Shown one piece after another: positions 44,879 through 56,092 of a stretch of DNA of 64,000 nt (position 1 is its first letter; each line of letters begins with the position of its first letter). The DNA is from Bromus sterilis (lineage: Eukaryota > Streptophyta > Magnoliopsida > Poales > Poaceae), in the NCBI GenBank assembly GCA_950022295.1, contig OX465596.1, forward strand, positions 127,266,501 to 127,330,500, in the 5' to 3' direction. The notes beneath the pieces were generated by a model. That model was not told the DNA's origin. It saw only the letters and a list, made by a program, of their open reading frames with translations, and ran no database searches. A program made the translations under genes and the position numbers.

Positions 44879-45576
44879 ATATCATGTTGGAAATCCGGGG
44901 TATATGGCTATGTCATATGTCGCGGTGGGACCGATATGTGCTTTGTCCCCGGATCTGGATGGAAACATCTAGATCTGGAACAGTACCGCATATCGGGCCT
45001 TACATAGATGCAGATGGATTTCGGTCTACTTGTCTTGGCGTACCGCCCATTCTTTTGAGCCTCTTCCTTTCTTTATAGCATAATTAGAATTGGTTTGCGC
45101 ACATAATCATGTCAATTGCCCAGCTATAATTTGTTTACCTCGCATGGCTGTTTTATCGTCTTTTGAGAGAGACATCACTAGTGAACATCATAGGACCCCG
45201 GTCCATATTTTCAATACTATTTACACCCACTATCAATTTACTGCTTTATTTACTTTTCCGTTGCTATCACTATCATTATTATCCCGTGCGTTTTATCCTT
45301 TGGAAACAACAAGGCCGGAGGAATTGACAACTCCTCTGTACTCGTTGGGAAGCAAAGTTATTTGTTGTGTGTGCAGGTCCAGGTAAAGTTAGCAACCTCG
45401 GTTGTAAACGGCGCCATTGTTTACTTCACCACCTTCTTGTATGTGTTGGAGTCCTACTGGTCGACACTCAAACCTTAGCATCTCCGCTAAGGGAAACTTG
45501 TTGTTGTCTACATCTCAACCTTCCACTTTGGGTAACCAACGAGGGGGCGTTAATTCGCACCATCAAAATCAATTTC

Positions 45577-45594
45577 TGGCGCCGTTGTCGGGGA
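45577..45594 (+). other. Primer-binding site of the Athila-like element
   Basis: TGGCGCCGTTGTCGGGGA follows the LTR end by 11 bases. This TGGCGCCGTTG-type site is usual for Athila-like elements of grasses. Confidence 0.88.
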
Positions 45595-45705
45595 CTCCAC
45601 TCTTCAAGATAGGGGAGTTGCACACTATCCTTTATCTTTGCTTTTTAGTCTTGTTAGTTTACCTTTCAGTTTTTGCTTTAGTATCCTTCATCAAAAATCA
45701 AAAAA

Positions 45706-47300
45706 ATGGTTATCTTGCTTGTTGCTACTATGGGTTCCTCCGAGAACACCAAGTTGTGTGACTTCACTAGTCACAAAAACAGTGACTTTATCTGCACTCC
45801 TATTGCTACACCAGCTACTTCAGCACCTTCTTATGAGATTAAACCTGCTTTGCTGAACCTTGTTATGAAAGATCAATTCTCCGGTGCTAGAGATGATGCT
45901 GCTTTGCACTTAAATAATTTTATTGAGCTTTGTGATATGCAAAAGTACAGAGAAGTAGATGGTGATATTGTTAAGCTTAAGCTTTTTTCCTTTCTCCTTA
46001 AGAGAGGAAGCTAAAATCTATTTTCAATCCTTGCCTAGGAATAGCATAGATTCTTGGGATAAGTGCAAGGATGCTTTTATTGGGAAGTACTACCCCCTGC
46101 TAAGATTATCCAATTGAGGAGTTATATTATGAATTTTAAACGATTGGATAATGAACAAGTTGCCCAAGCTTGGGAACGCATGAAATATCTTGTTAAGAAT
46201 TGCCCTACGCATGGTTTGACTACTTAGATGGTTATCCAAACTTTTTATGCAGGCTTGAACTTTACCTCGCGGAACTTGCTAGATTCGGCCGCGGGAGGAA
46301 CCTTTATGTCAACTACACTTGGTGCTGCCACAAAACTTCTCGATGAGATGATGACCAACTATTCCCAATGGCACACCGAAAGAGCTCCAACAGGTAGGAA
46401 GGTAAACTCTGTCGAGGACATCTCCTCCATAAATGGAAAGGTTGACTTGATTATGTCTCTACTTACCAAGAAATCTCCTATTGATCCTCAAGATGTTCCT
46501 TTAAATTCTTTGATTGCTCAAGATCAAGTAGATGTGAACTTTATCTCTAGAAACAACTTCAATAACAATGCTTATAGGAGTAATTTTGGTAGCAATCCTA
46601 GACCGTTCCCCTCCAACTACGGGAACAACAACACTTATCCTAGTACCAAAAACTCCACTTCTGAATTAGAGAGTATGCTTAAAGACTTTATCACTACCCA
46701 AAAAGCCTTCAACAAGAGTGTAGACGAAAAACTAGAAAAATTAGATAACCTCTCATCGAAGGTAGACAATTTAGCCCATGAAGTAGAATTGCTTAAAATT
46801 AGAACTTCTCCCCTTGAGGAGAGGAAGGTCACTCCTATGAATGCTATCCAAGTGGAAATTAATGAAAACATTAGGATGATGGTTAAACATAAAGAGAGAT
46901 GGGCTAGAGAAAAGGAGTAAGAAGATAGGATTGAGAACCTTCCTACACACCATATTGTTGCTACTATCCAAGTGGTTGAGGATATCAAAACTCTTAGCAC
47001 CAAATGCACCCCTAGTCCCATAGGACCATTAATGGTGATGTTATGACCTCAGCCGTAGAAGAAGAAATTCCTATGACTATAGAAGCTACCAAACAAGTGA
47101 GCCTAAAGGACACTACTACTACTTTGCTTGATAGTAGTGACCTTGATTTTGATAATTGCACCCTTCTGAAGTTATTCGTTTCCTTCACAAGATGTCTAGA
47201 GACCCCCACACTAGCACACTTAATCTTGCCTTCACGGAGCATATCACTAATGCTCTCATCAAAGCTAGGGAGGAGAAGCTTAGGGTAGAAGCCTCCATCC
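45706..47300 (+). pseudogene. gag of the Athila-like element, frameshifted
   Basis: Gag runs in three pieces. The first (from ATG 45706) includes PSYEIKPALL and FSGARDDAALHLNNF. The second, in another frame around 46020-46200, has SLPRNSIDSW and AWERMKYLVKNCPTHGL. The third (46228-46920) has TFYAGLNF, LLDSAAGGTF and YSQWHTER, then an Asn-rich and coiled stretch. TAG at 46225-46227 and TAA at 46918-46920 are in frame with gag, and frameshifts lie near 46005 and 46090. The region up to the protease is further broken. The pattern is typical of Athila gag. Confidence 0.85.
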
Positions 47301-47322
47301 CTAGAAAGATGGTTGGGATCCT

Positions 47323-47617
47323 ATGATTAAAATTAAGTTGAATAACTTTTCTTGCTATGCTTTATGTGATGTTGGAGCTAGTACCTCTGTTATGCCCAAA
47401 AGAATGTATGATATATTTGAATTGAAACCTTTTGATCCTTGTTCTTTTGGTGTTCGTCTTGTCGATTCTTTCGTAAAGAAAGATTTGGGGAAGATAGATG
47501 ATATTCTTATCATTGTCAATGACAATTATGTTCCCGTTGATTTTACTATTATGGACATTGAATGTGAACCTTCTTGTCCAATTATTTTGGGACAACCTTT
47601 TCTTCGCATCGTGGGTC
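47323..47617 (+). pseudogene. Aspartic protease of the Athila-like element, N-terminal part
   Basis: An open frame shows a retropepsin-like motif CDVGASTSVMP and a later ILGQPFLRIVG block, where the family's second conserved loop lies. Coding then changes abruptly at 47618 into LTR sequence of the Tat-like element. The remaining C-terminal codons lie at 60745-60862. Confidence 0.82.
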
Positions 47618-47710
47618 CTGTTAGCCGACGAGTATCGTCCAACCTGTGTCTATCTCTATGACTAACCCAGGGTCCCTGACCATGGGATTTTCCAGGATTC
47701 ATCCCCGTCA
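47618..47710 (+). repeat. Truncated 5' LTR remnant of the second Tat-like element
   Basis: It aligns with the last 93 bp of the 3' LTR (60652-60744) with several substitutions; the first 356 bp are missing. The join to Athila protease sequence is at CTGTTAGCC. Confidence 0.88.
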
Positions 47711-47712
47711 AT

Positions 47713-47730
47713 TGGCGCCGTCTGTGGGAA
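47713..47730 (+). other. Primer-binding site of the second Tat-like element
   Basis: TGGCGCCGTCTGTGGGAA lies two bases after the LTR end CGTCA, in the position expected for minus-strand priming. Confidence 0.87.
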
Positions 47731-49096
47731 CTACACAGGTTGGAATCACGATCTCGGCGTTCCCGACCTCAACAGATCAAGACTCGAGTACTAGAGCCAG
47801 ATCCAGTCCGCTCGAGAGATTCAAGTTCACCGCAAGCGTCTCCGTCATCCCATCAGGATCACCCAGCCTGCAGCCGAGCCAAATCCAGCACCTCGGCGAC
47901 TCTCAGATCCATCACCGACGGAAAAGAACTCGACGACCCAGAAGACAAGCACAAGGAGGCTACTCGAGAAACCCACTCGAGGAGTCGTGGCGCGCGGCAG
48001 AAGGCTCGCCCATCAGTCGACGACCCGCCGCCGCCCGGACTCCCACCACACGCCAAGACAGCGACTCCGAGACCCAGACCGGAGACTACTATGACCCGGA
48101 TCGAAGGCCAGACGAATTCTCCAACTTCTCCCGAAGCCAATCACTCAGTGACGGGATAGAACTTGACCCAAGAGTCCACAACCGAGCGGAAGACCACTCG
48201 CAGATCTTTCAAATCTCAAGAAGAAGAAGGCACGCCGGCTCCAGCAAACTCACAGCTAAAGAACAACTGGAAGGACCTTGCGCGATCCATTGTTTTGAAG
48301 ACAGTCAAGGACATCTCAAAGCAACTCACATCCTGGGAGATTGCTGCCTATTCGCCGAACTCTCCAACAGCCTCAAGGAGGAGAAGCAGCGTGAAGCCAA
48401 ACGCACTCGAAGAAGCACGCAGTCACCCGCACCAAGTCCAGAGGAGCAATACCCTGCGTCCCAGGGACGAATCTGCATGATCCAGGAAGGAAGACCCTCG
48501 AAAGCAAAGCAAGATGCCTACACCCTGCAAGCCGAAGCAGCCGAAGACCTAAAGATAACTGGAACCTACCAACTAAGCAGCACCGAGACCAGCATCACTT
48601 TCTCACAGAGAGACCATCCGCCTGCAATCCTGAGGCCTGGGTACGCACCCCTGGTCCTCGAAGCCCAGATCGGAGGATACAACATGGACAGAGTCTTCAT
48701 GGACGGAGGCAGCAGTCTAAACATAATCTTCGTCAGCACCCTACGCAAGATGTTCATCCCACGTTCAGTTTGGAAGAAGTCAGGAACCACAATATACAGC
48801 GTAGTCCCGGGCGAAGCAGCCACCTCCATCGGAGCAATACAGCTTGATGTGATCTTCGGCAGCAAGCGCAACTTCGCAAAGCAGGCACTCGAGTTCGAAG
48901 TGCTCGACTGGCAGTCGTAGTATCACGCCATACTCAGGCGACCAGCGTTCGCACAGTTCATGGCGGTTCCACACTACGCATATCTCAAGCTCAAGATGCC
49001 AGGACCTGCAGGAATAATCACAGTCAAGGGAAGCTTCACCAAATCGGACCAGTGCGACCGCGACTTCCATAAAGTCTCCGACACATTTGGAGCCTA
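47731..49096 (+). pseudogene. gag remnant and protease of the second Tat-like element
   Basis: One frame is open from the LTR through 48920 (TAG 48918-48920), then continues to TAA 49094-49096. It encodes a charged N-terminal part and then APCPFH-like nucleocapsid-side sequence (EGPCAIHCFEDSQGH) directly, so the capsid core found in the first Tat-like element is absent. The protease has an MDGGSSLNI active-site motif and an LDVIFGS block. No ATG is in frame near the expected start, and another frame (47740-48159) is also open, so the start is unknown. Confidence 0.78.
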
Positions 49097-49916
49097 ACAA
49101 CAGCTCAAAGAAATAGCCATGGCGACGAACAAAAGCATATTTCCACTAGCAAACAGAAGCGAGACAAAAGAATCTGGCCGCGACTTCAGCGTCGACAGCG
49201 ACACGATCACACACCAAGTATACCCAACAGACCCGGAGAAGACAGTTCGCGTATATACCCACCTTCCAGAAGAGCAAGCAACCGCCCTCATAACCTTCCT
49301 TCGCGAAGATTGGAAAATTTTCGCCTGGTGCCCAGCTGACATGCCCGGAATACCACGAGAATTCGCGGAACACACGCTCCACATCAAGCCAAACACGAAG
49401 CCAGTAAAGCAGGCGCTGCGATGGTTTTCAGAGCCCAAACGCAAAGCAATCGGAGAAGAAGTGAATCGACTACTCGATGCACAGTTCATCCGGGAGACGA
49501 AGAAAGCAACATGGATAGCAAACCCAGTCCTAGTCCCTAAAAAGGACACCGAGGTACTGAGGATGTGCGTCGACTATGGGCCTATCAACAAGCAATGCCC
49601 AAAAGACCACTCCCCCCTCCCAAGAATCGATCAAATAATCGACTCTACAGCAAGATGAGACCTCCCACCCTTCCTTGACACATACTCAGGATACAATGAG
49701 ATCAGGATGAAGGAAGAAGACGAAGAGCACACCACGCTCACCACCCCCTGCGGCACATCCCGCCGCCCAAAAATGCCCTTCGGTCTAAACAATGCTGGAG
49801 CAATATACCAGCGAATGACACAAGCATGCGTAACAAACCAGATTGGCGGAAACGTCCAGGCCTACGTACACGAGATCATCATCACAGTCAAAGAACTCGG
49901 ACCTGAAGAAGATACC
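49097..49916 (+). pseudogene. Shortened reverse transcriptase of the second Tat-like element
   Basis: The fingers and palm are recognisable: FAWCPADMPG, a PVKQALRWFS block, MCVDY, LPRIDQ, then after a TGA (49656-49658) GYNEIRM and FGLNNAGAIYQR. The catalytic block reads YVHEI where YVDD is expected, so both catalytic Asp are gone. Right after it the sequence passes into an acidic Ala/Glu-rich stretch, so thumb and RNase H are deleted. Confidence 0.82.
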
Positions 49917-50441
49917 GAGGACGGCAATATAAATAAACAAGAGCAAGCAGCAGCAGCGGACCCAACCGCTAATGAAGAAGACAACAACGCGGTCGAAGAG
50001 ACAGAGCAAGCCGCACCCGAAGAACCATCTTGGAGAGAACCGCTCCTCAGATTCCTAATACAAGACACCCTACCACAAGACGTTGCAGAAGCCCGACGCA
50101 TCAGTCGACGATCCTAAACATTCACAGCGATCAGCAGAAAGCTCTACAAGCGCAGCACTTCCCAGGTCCTACAAAAGTGCATAGACGAGGAAGACGACAA
50201 AGCCCTACTACTGGAGATTCACGAAGGCACCTACGGGCATCATGCCAGCAGTCGAGCACTCGTGGCAAAAGCCTTTCGGGCAGGATTCTACTGGCCAACC
50301 GCCATGAGAAACGCAGAGGACATCGTACGGCGTCGCATCGCCTGCCAAAAATTCGCCAGCAGGCCGCACGCCCCAGCATCAGAACTCAAAACCATATCAT
50401 TATCATGGCCATTTGCAACATGGGGACCTGACATGGTGGGC
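49917..50441 (+). pseudogene. Integrase N-terminal part of the second Tat-like element
   Basis: An Ala/Glu/Asn-rich linker leads to a zinc-binding domain (LEIHEGTYGHH, then a CQKFAS end) and a WGPDMVG block with the first core Asp, where the frame is cut by the inverted Athila LTR. TAA at 50115-50117 interrupts it. The first Cys of the usual C-x-x-C pair is missing (RRRIACQ). Confidence 0.82.
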
Positions 50442-52466
50442 TGATGTGCGAGATGATGATAGTGATTTCTCTCCCTTCGTTGGTAAACCCCAAGTGGAAG
50501 GCGTGATGTAGCACAGCAGCAAATTTCCCTCGGTGAAGATACCAAGGTTTGTCTCCAGTAGGACTCCGGAGATGATAAGTAGGTGTCAGCGGCGCAACTG
50601 ACGCGGACCTGCACACAGACACGATAACTTTGTTCCCAACGAACTTCAGAGAGGTTGTCAATCTCTCCGGTCTTGTTGTTCACAAAGGATCAAACACAAG
50701 GGATAATGATAGCAATTGAAAGTAAAAGCAGAAAAGTAAATGAGCGTGTAAACAGTGATGAGGATATGGACCGGGATACGTGATGTTCACTAGTGATGTC
50801 TCTCTCCCAAAAGACGATAAAATTGCTATGCGAGGTAAACAAATTACAGAAAGGAAATTGACAGGATTATGAACGCACCGCAATGCTAACTATGCTACAA
50901 AAGAAAGGACGAGGCTCAAAGCATGGGCAGTACGCCAAAATAAGTAGACCGAAATCCAACTGCATCTACTACTAATCATCCACCTTGAGATATCTATCCA
51001 GAATATCTCGCTGGTAATTAAGTTGCGAGCCCCACCCAAAGTGTAAACCCAAAGCAACAGACAACTGCATTAAAAAGAACTTTGCGTAAAGTAAACAATC
51101 CTTGTAACCGCGGTTACAAGCACCGTTATTTTCCCCCTTGAGGCAACTGCACATCCCCTAGACTCATGTTTCTGTCACTCAAGCGTGTCATCGGGGGGCA
51201 TGAACCCACAATCGAGCAAAACGTTCCCTCTTGGAGTCACTACCTACTACTTGGCCAAAGCAATAAACAGCAACGGAGAATATGCAAGAATTACTTAGGA
51301 ACAAAAATATAAGAGATAAGAACCAAATATATTACTCAATCACAATCTGAACATAATCTCATAATCCATCAGATCCTATCAAACTCAACATAGCAATAGC
51401 AGAAATATTACAAAAGTGCCTCGATCATGTAGGGCAGCTCACGAGGTCTAAACCATGAAGAACAAAGAGGGGAGGAGAACATCACATAGCTACTTATCAC
51501 GGACCCATGGTCCAAGGAAAACTACTCACGAGACATCCGGGGAGCATCCATGGTGGAGAGGAGACTCCCGGAGGTCAATCCTCCCTCCGGCAGGGTGCCG
51601 GGAAGAGGTCTTCTGGTGCTCCCGATCTCAGAAGCGCGGCGGCGGCGGAACAGAGGCGAGTTTGTGAAATAGGGTTCTCTTTTTTGAGTTTCCCCGTGAC
51701 GTAGAATAAATAGGCGAAGGGGGCAGCCAGAGGTGGACCAGGGGCCCCAGGCGCCCCCCCCCCCCCCTGGCGCGGCCAGGGGTGAGGCCGCGCCGGGTGG
51801 CCTCCTGGTCCCCCCTGGCTCCCCTCTCGCCCCTCCCGGGCTCTTCGCGAAGCTTCCTGTACGCTGATATTTCCTGTATTTTTCTCGGAATTTTTCAGGC
51901 TCTTTTTATATGGGGAAAAACTGGATTAGAAACACAGCAGAAAACAGGAACTGGCACTGGGGTGCATTGAGTTAATAGGTTAGTCCAAATATGATCAAAA
52001 GTGTATGAAAGTGTATCTAGATCATAGCAATATCACACAAAACATGCATGGAGAAAGCAGAAATTATAGATACGTTTTGGACGTATCAACATCCCCAAGC
52101 TTAATTCCTGCTCTTCCTCGAGTAGGTAAATGATAACAGCATAATTTCTGTGGTGACATGCTAGCAACCATAAAAGAACTTTGAAAAGTAAAGCAATCAA
52201 GGTTAGAGATTCAATTCAAGTCATAACATGCAAGAGTCTATATTAGCATTGAAACAAGTAACAAAAGAACATTAGGTGCAAGAGCTCTCGCTGTCCGTGA
52301 CTCGAATGTCTCCAAATGGTGTTTGCGTGCAAGAAGGGGATAGGGAATACGAGAAAAAGTATTTTTGTTGAGAACTCAATCTACTAAAGTTTCACACTCG
52401 GTCTTCTTTGGAATCTTATCTTGACTCGTCCCCAGACCACTAGCCAGGTACAAGTCAATTTGATCC
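50442..52466 (-). mobile_element. Athila-like 3' LTR with adjoining internal fragment, inverted
   Basis: The LTR occupies 50442-52088 (1647 bp). On the minus strand it starts TGATACGTCC at 52088 and ends CACATCA at 50442. A purine tract AAGCTTGGGGATG lies just before the LTR start (about 52091-52103), proving that this is a 3' LTR with the internal domain running right from 52089. That internal piece ends at 52466, where a truncated long LTR begins. A cytosine run of about 14 bases lies near 51757. Confidence 0.88.
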
Positions 52467-52743
52467 ACGGGTTTCACCCGATCACCTTCGCGAAAACCGC
52501 ACGAGGCCAACGGAACAAAAACCCCGTTTAATAAGTAAACGGGATATTTTTATAGCGCGCCGGAAAGTGTTCTCGGAACGGTTCCAGCGCTAGGTGAACG
52601 CCGCCGGCTCGACGCGCTGATCGCGCAGTTCGAAGTTTTACCCGAATAGGAGGTCCTACGGACCCCCGGCAATCAGAAACGAAAACACCGCGCGCGCGAG
52701 AGAAAAACCGGGGATGTTTTTGCAAATTGCTAGCCACTTGGGC

Positions 52744-52751
52744 TATATAAA
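52744..52751 (+). promoter_or_regulatory. TATA box of long LTR copy C
   Basis: TATATAAA is placed as in copies A and B before the GC-rich leader. Confidence 0.73.
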
Positions 52752-53127
52752 GACCACCACACTCCCACCTCTTTCTAGGGTTTCCCTAGCCTAAAAATTG
52801 CAGCCACCCCCCTCACAATAGCCCCAATTTTCGCTTTTAGCCCATTTTTGCCCAAATCCTATCCTGATCAATCTTGGACCGTCAGATCTCGCGATCCGAC
52901 GGCCCAGGGAGCTCCCCACCAACCACCTAGCTCACTCCTCTCTCCTCACTTCACGCAGCCGCCGCCCGCGGGAATCCCGCCGCCGCCGCCGAGTTTCGGC
53001 CGCGGCGCCGGCAGCGCCCCGGTCGCCCCTCCTCCCGTGCCTTCCTTCCCTATCCTCTCCCTTCACCTCACCCTCCTCCTCTGCGCAGGGATCGCGCCGC
53101 CGCCCGCCATGGCAAGCCCGAGGTCGG

Positions 53128-55772
53128 TTGGAGCTCGTGGCCGCCATGACGCCGCCGTTCGCCACCGGGACCCCTCCGCCGCGCCAGCCTTCTCTGCCTG
53201 GACCGCTCGTGCCGAGCCCCCTGGATCCGCCGCCCGACGCCTCGGCCCGCCCCTGCTCTCCCTTGACGAAGCCGGCGTCTGCCGCCGCCGCTCGGCTCCG
53301 TCCAGGACGAGCACGAAGCTCGCGCAGCCCCAGCGCCCGGATGGGCCCTCCCATCGCGTGTGGGTCAGGCGCGCCTCCAAGGCCCAGCGCCCCCTTGCGG
53401 CCCAGGAGCGTTCCGCGGCCCGCAACGCCCCCTCGCCCCAGGCGACTCCCCACTATCCTTCTCCCCTTCGCCTACTGGGCCAGGCCAATGGTGAGGCGCC
53501 TGCCCATTTCTTTTTTTTCTTTTTTTTTCTGCTGTTGGGCCGGCCCGTGTAGCTATGTAACGCCCTGTGTGTGGTTTATTTGTTCTCCGCTTGCCCCTGT
53601 TTAGCTTGTTTAGAATGCTTTCGGCCCAGTAGTTTTTTTTCCTTCTCCAGTTTTAATGAAATTGCAGATTGTGTTATTTTTATTACGATGCCCGTATCTT
53701 TTTAACGGTAGATCGGATCGCGACATTTTAAACATGAAAGTTGCTTATAATTTTGTGTAGATTAATAAAATGTGCTCTTGTGCCATGTTTGACTTTGTTT
53801 ACATGTTGTTTGACTGTTATTTACACTGCCTGCCATTGTAAACTGTAATTGCCATAACTTTTTAACCGTTGCTCCAATAAAAATGTTCTTTATATGTAAC
53901 TTGATTAGTTTTTCGTGTACTTTGTGTTTATGCTATTGTTTGTTGTTGTTAACCAACCTAAAATATGGTTTGGGAAAGAACAGTACCAAATATTTTAATT
54001 GTCGTGGGGTACCTAGTGTTGTGCCATGTTTAGGTTGTGCCTCACTTAAATTGACTAGCATAGATAGTTTATCTTATGCTTCACCTCTTGCCATGTTTGT
54101 GTGCTATGTCATGCTTCTTTGCTTTGCCATGTTAACAACTTTGTTGATCACCTGTAGCTAAACAACTTGAAACTTTCTAAATGTGTGGTATCGTCGTGTG
54201 TGACGAGTACTCCACTTAACCTGTTAGTAACCGCTCTCGACGGTAGGTGCGATGTCTCGTGTTGCCTTCTTGTTGATGCTTGCCCGTGTTTTCTTCGTAG
54301 TAATAGATGCTTGCTCGTTGATTGCTTTCAGTGTTTACCGTCTTGTGTGCTTCCGCGGTTACCTCTCGGAGACGATGCGAGCTTATGATCAACTACACCT
54401 TCGGAACCCGACTTATCAACAGGCAAGGACTATACATTACTTCTGATCCAATCTATTTAAACCAGGGGTTTGCATGCTAGTCTAGGATAGGTTCGATGTT
54501 TGATCCTACCACATGTTTACAGCCTCTTTCAAACCGATACAGCCATGTCCCCTCCCACCAAACCATGTACTGCTATGTTACTATTGCTCGTTGCTCAGCC
54601 TCTTCTTAGTATGCATGCTTAGGATGCTACAATGTTACCCAGTTACTCCTTGGTTTGGGATATCACATTATCATTATTATTATTGTTGTTGATGATATGA
54701 TTATTATAAATGTTGACTATATTCGACGAAGGATGGAAGTTCTAGGCTATCCCGCCCCGACGCTTTGTTCCATTCCAGTCACCCAGGATCCGAGTTCTGG
54801 GTATTGGTTCTAAGACTGAGCGTGCCTAACCGTGTGTGGGATTTTATGGGGTCCCCTCTTCTTACCTACCTAGCTTCAAACATTTCCAGTGGTGGCCCAA
54901 GCTGATTTACCATTTGAAACCGTGTGTGTGCTGGTCAGCCGCCAGTAGTTTTCCAACCAACCCGGACCAGTGAGGACATAGTTCCCTTGCTGGACCACCT
55001 TGTTCAGCTGAGGACCCGGTTTCCCATGTGTGATTAACCGGCTATCCAAACCTGCGACAGACGGTAGAGACCGATTCGAGAGCGCGGCCGGCTTTTGAGT
55101 TGGGTGCCGACTCCCCGGGGGCCACCCAGATTCGTTCGTTGTTAGTTAGAGGGACCTGTCGTTTCGGATCTCTCGGAACTAAATCATAAAATGGTTGCCT
55201 ATAATGGGTACAAACTGAGAGATATGGGCGTGCGTGCGGAGCCTTGTAATGGGCAGTTGGTACACCCCTGGAGGGTTAAATCTTTTCGAGAAGCCGTGGC
55301 CACGGTTATGGACGACTTGAGACCTACTCCTTGTTCATAGACAACAACAACTGAGATAATCTTAATATAACTTGATCAACGTGTGTGTGCCTTGACTGCT
55401 TCTTCTTTGTCGGGATGCGAAGAGGAGGACAAGGATAGGATAGGTGTTATGTTTGCGTAAGTAGTTGATAGCAAGACTTGTTGGAGGTGATTCCTCATCG
55501 AATGCTTGGCTTCTTACCTTACTCTCTAGATCGTTAGCCACTTCATAAATGCTAGTGCGGCAGCAACCTCACGACTTACCCCCTTCCTTACCGTAAACTA
55601 CTAGTTTTCCTAGAATGACGAGTGATGAAGTCCTTGCTGGGTCAGATGACCACTACAGTTGGATGCTGAGTACCTCTGTACTCATGATACTACCCCCAAA
55701 CTCTTTTCAGGGTTCTTGATCGACAACAGGTATGGTGATCGACGTTACACGTGGAGACTCGACGACGACTAG
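53128..55772 (+). pseudogene. Putative LTR gene, copy C, with a stop in the middle exon
   Basis: Exon-like pieces are 53128-53490 (ending WARPM before GTGAGG, phase 0, as in copy B), 54332-54422 (91 nt, donor CAACAG|GCAAGG) and 55711-55772 (62 nt, ending Asp-Asp-Asp-stop). A TGA inside the middle exon, where copies A and B have CGA, closes the frame. Both the WARPM end and the exon lengths agree with copy B. Confidence 0.38.
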
Positions 55773-56081
55773 TTAGGCGTATCCCAGCGGAGGGCCTGGA
55801 CCCGTGTGGTTATGGGAATCGATGTTTTTGTCTTTGCCACTAGGCATTTGATTGTAGTCTGTACCCAGACATGTATCTTCCGATGTTGTATTGTATTTGA
55901 GGCAGTTGTATGCCGATTGTATGAGATGTTGTATCCTTGTATCTGTAATGTTGTGATATCATGTTGGAAATCCGGGGCATATGGCTTTGTCATATGTCGC
56001 GGTGGGACCGATATGTGCTTTGTCCCCGGATCTGGGTGGAAACACCTAGATCTGGAACAGTACCGCATATCGGGCCTTACA

Positions 56082-56092
56082 TATGGTATTTG
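56082..56092 (+). other. Sliver of the host Tat-like element between two LTRs
   Basis: Eleven bases lie between the end of copy C and the start of the third-family solo LTR. The last five (ATTTG) are that LTR's target duplication. Confidence 0.7.

Larger units (their letters stand above)
38608..45004 (+). mobile_element. Solo long LTR, copy B (4262 bp without its own insert)
   Basis: It starts TGTAACAGCCC, ends GGGCCTTACA, and is flanked by TAGAT at 38603-38607 and 45005-45009. It matches copy A along its length (TATA at 39076-39083, GC-rich leader, T-rich intron-like part, exon-like frames, palindrome module). A Copia solo LTR sits inside at 42749-44878. It is complete apart from that insertion and carries the most intact version of the putative LTR gene. 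Confidence 0.93.
37491..45565 (+). repeat. 5' LTR of the Athila-like element (1673 bp after removing the insert)
   Basis: The LTR begins TGATACGTCC and ends GCACCATCA, like the solo copy at 32283-33932. The solo LTR at 38608-45004 plus one TAGAT duplication interrupts it. LTR sequence resumes at 45005. Confidence 0.9.
52467..56081 (+). mobile_element. Long LTR copy C, 5'-truncated (3615 bp)
   Basis: It begins within the region that is about 180 bp inside copies A and B (CGGGTTTCACCCG) and ends normally in CGGGCCTTACA at 56081. TATA box, leader hairpin (52879-52902), GC-rich exon-like region, exon frames and palindrome module are all present. The stretch 53560-53880 differs from A and B and is shorter, so C belongs to a sister subfamily. 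The left join to the Athila internal fragment lacks a target duplication, pointing to a deletion. Confidence 0.88.

Noticed and set aside
47646..48920. A complete 424-codon gene starting in LTR sequence
   Set aside because: The first codons are LTR and primer-site sequence and the rest is Tat-like gag and protease, so it is an element fragment, not a host gene.
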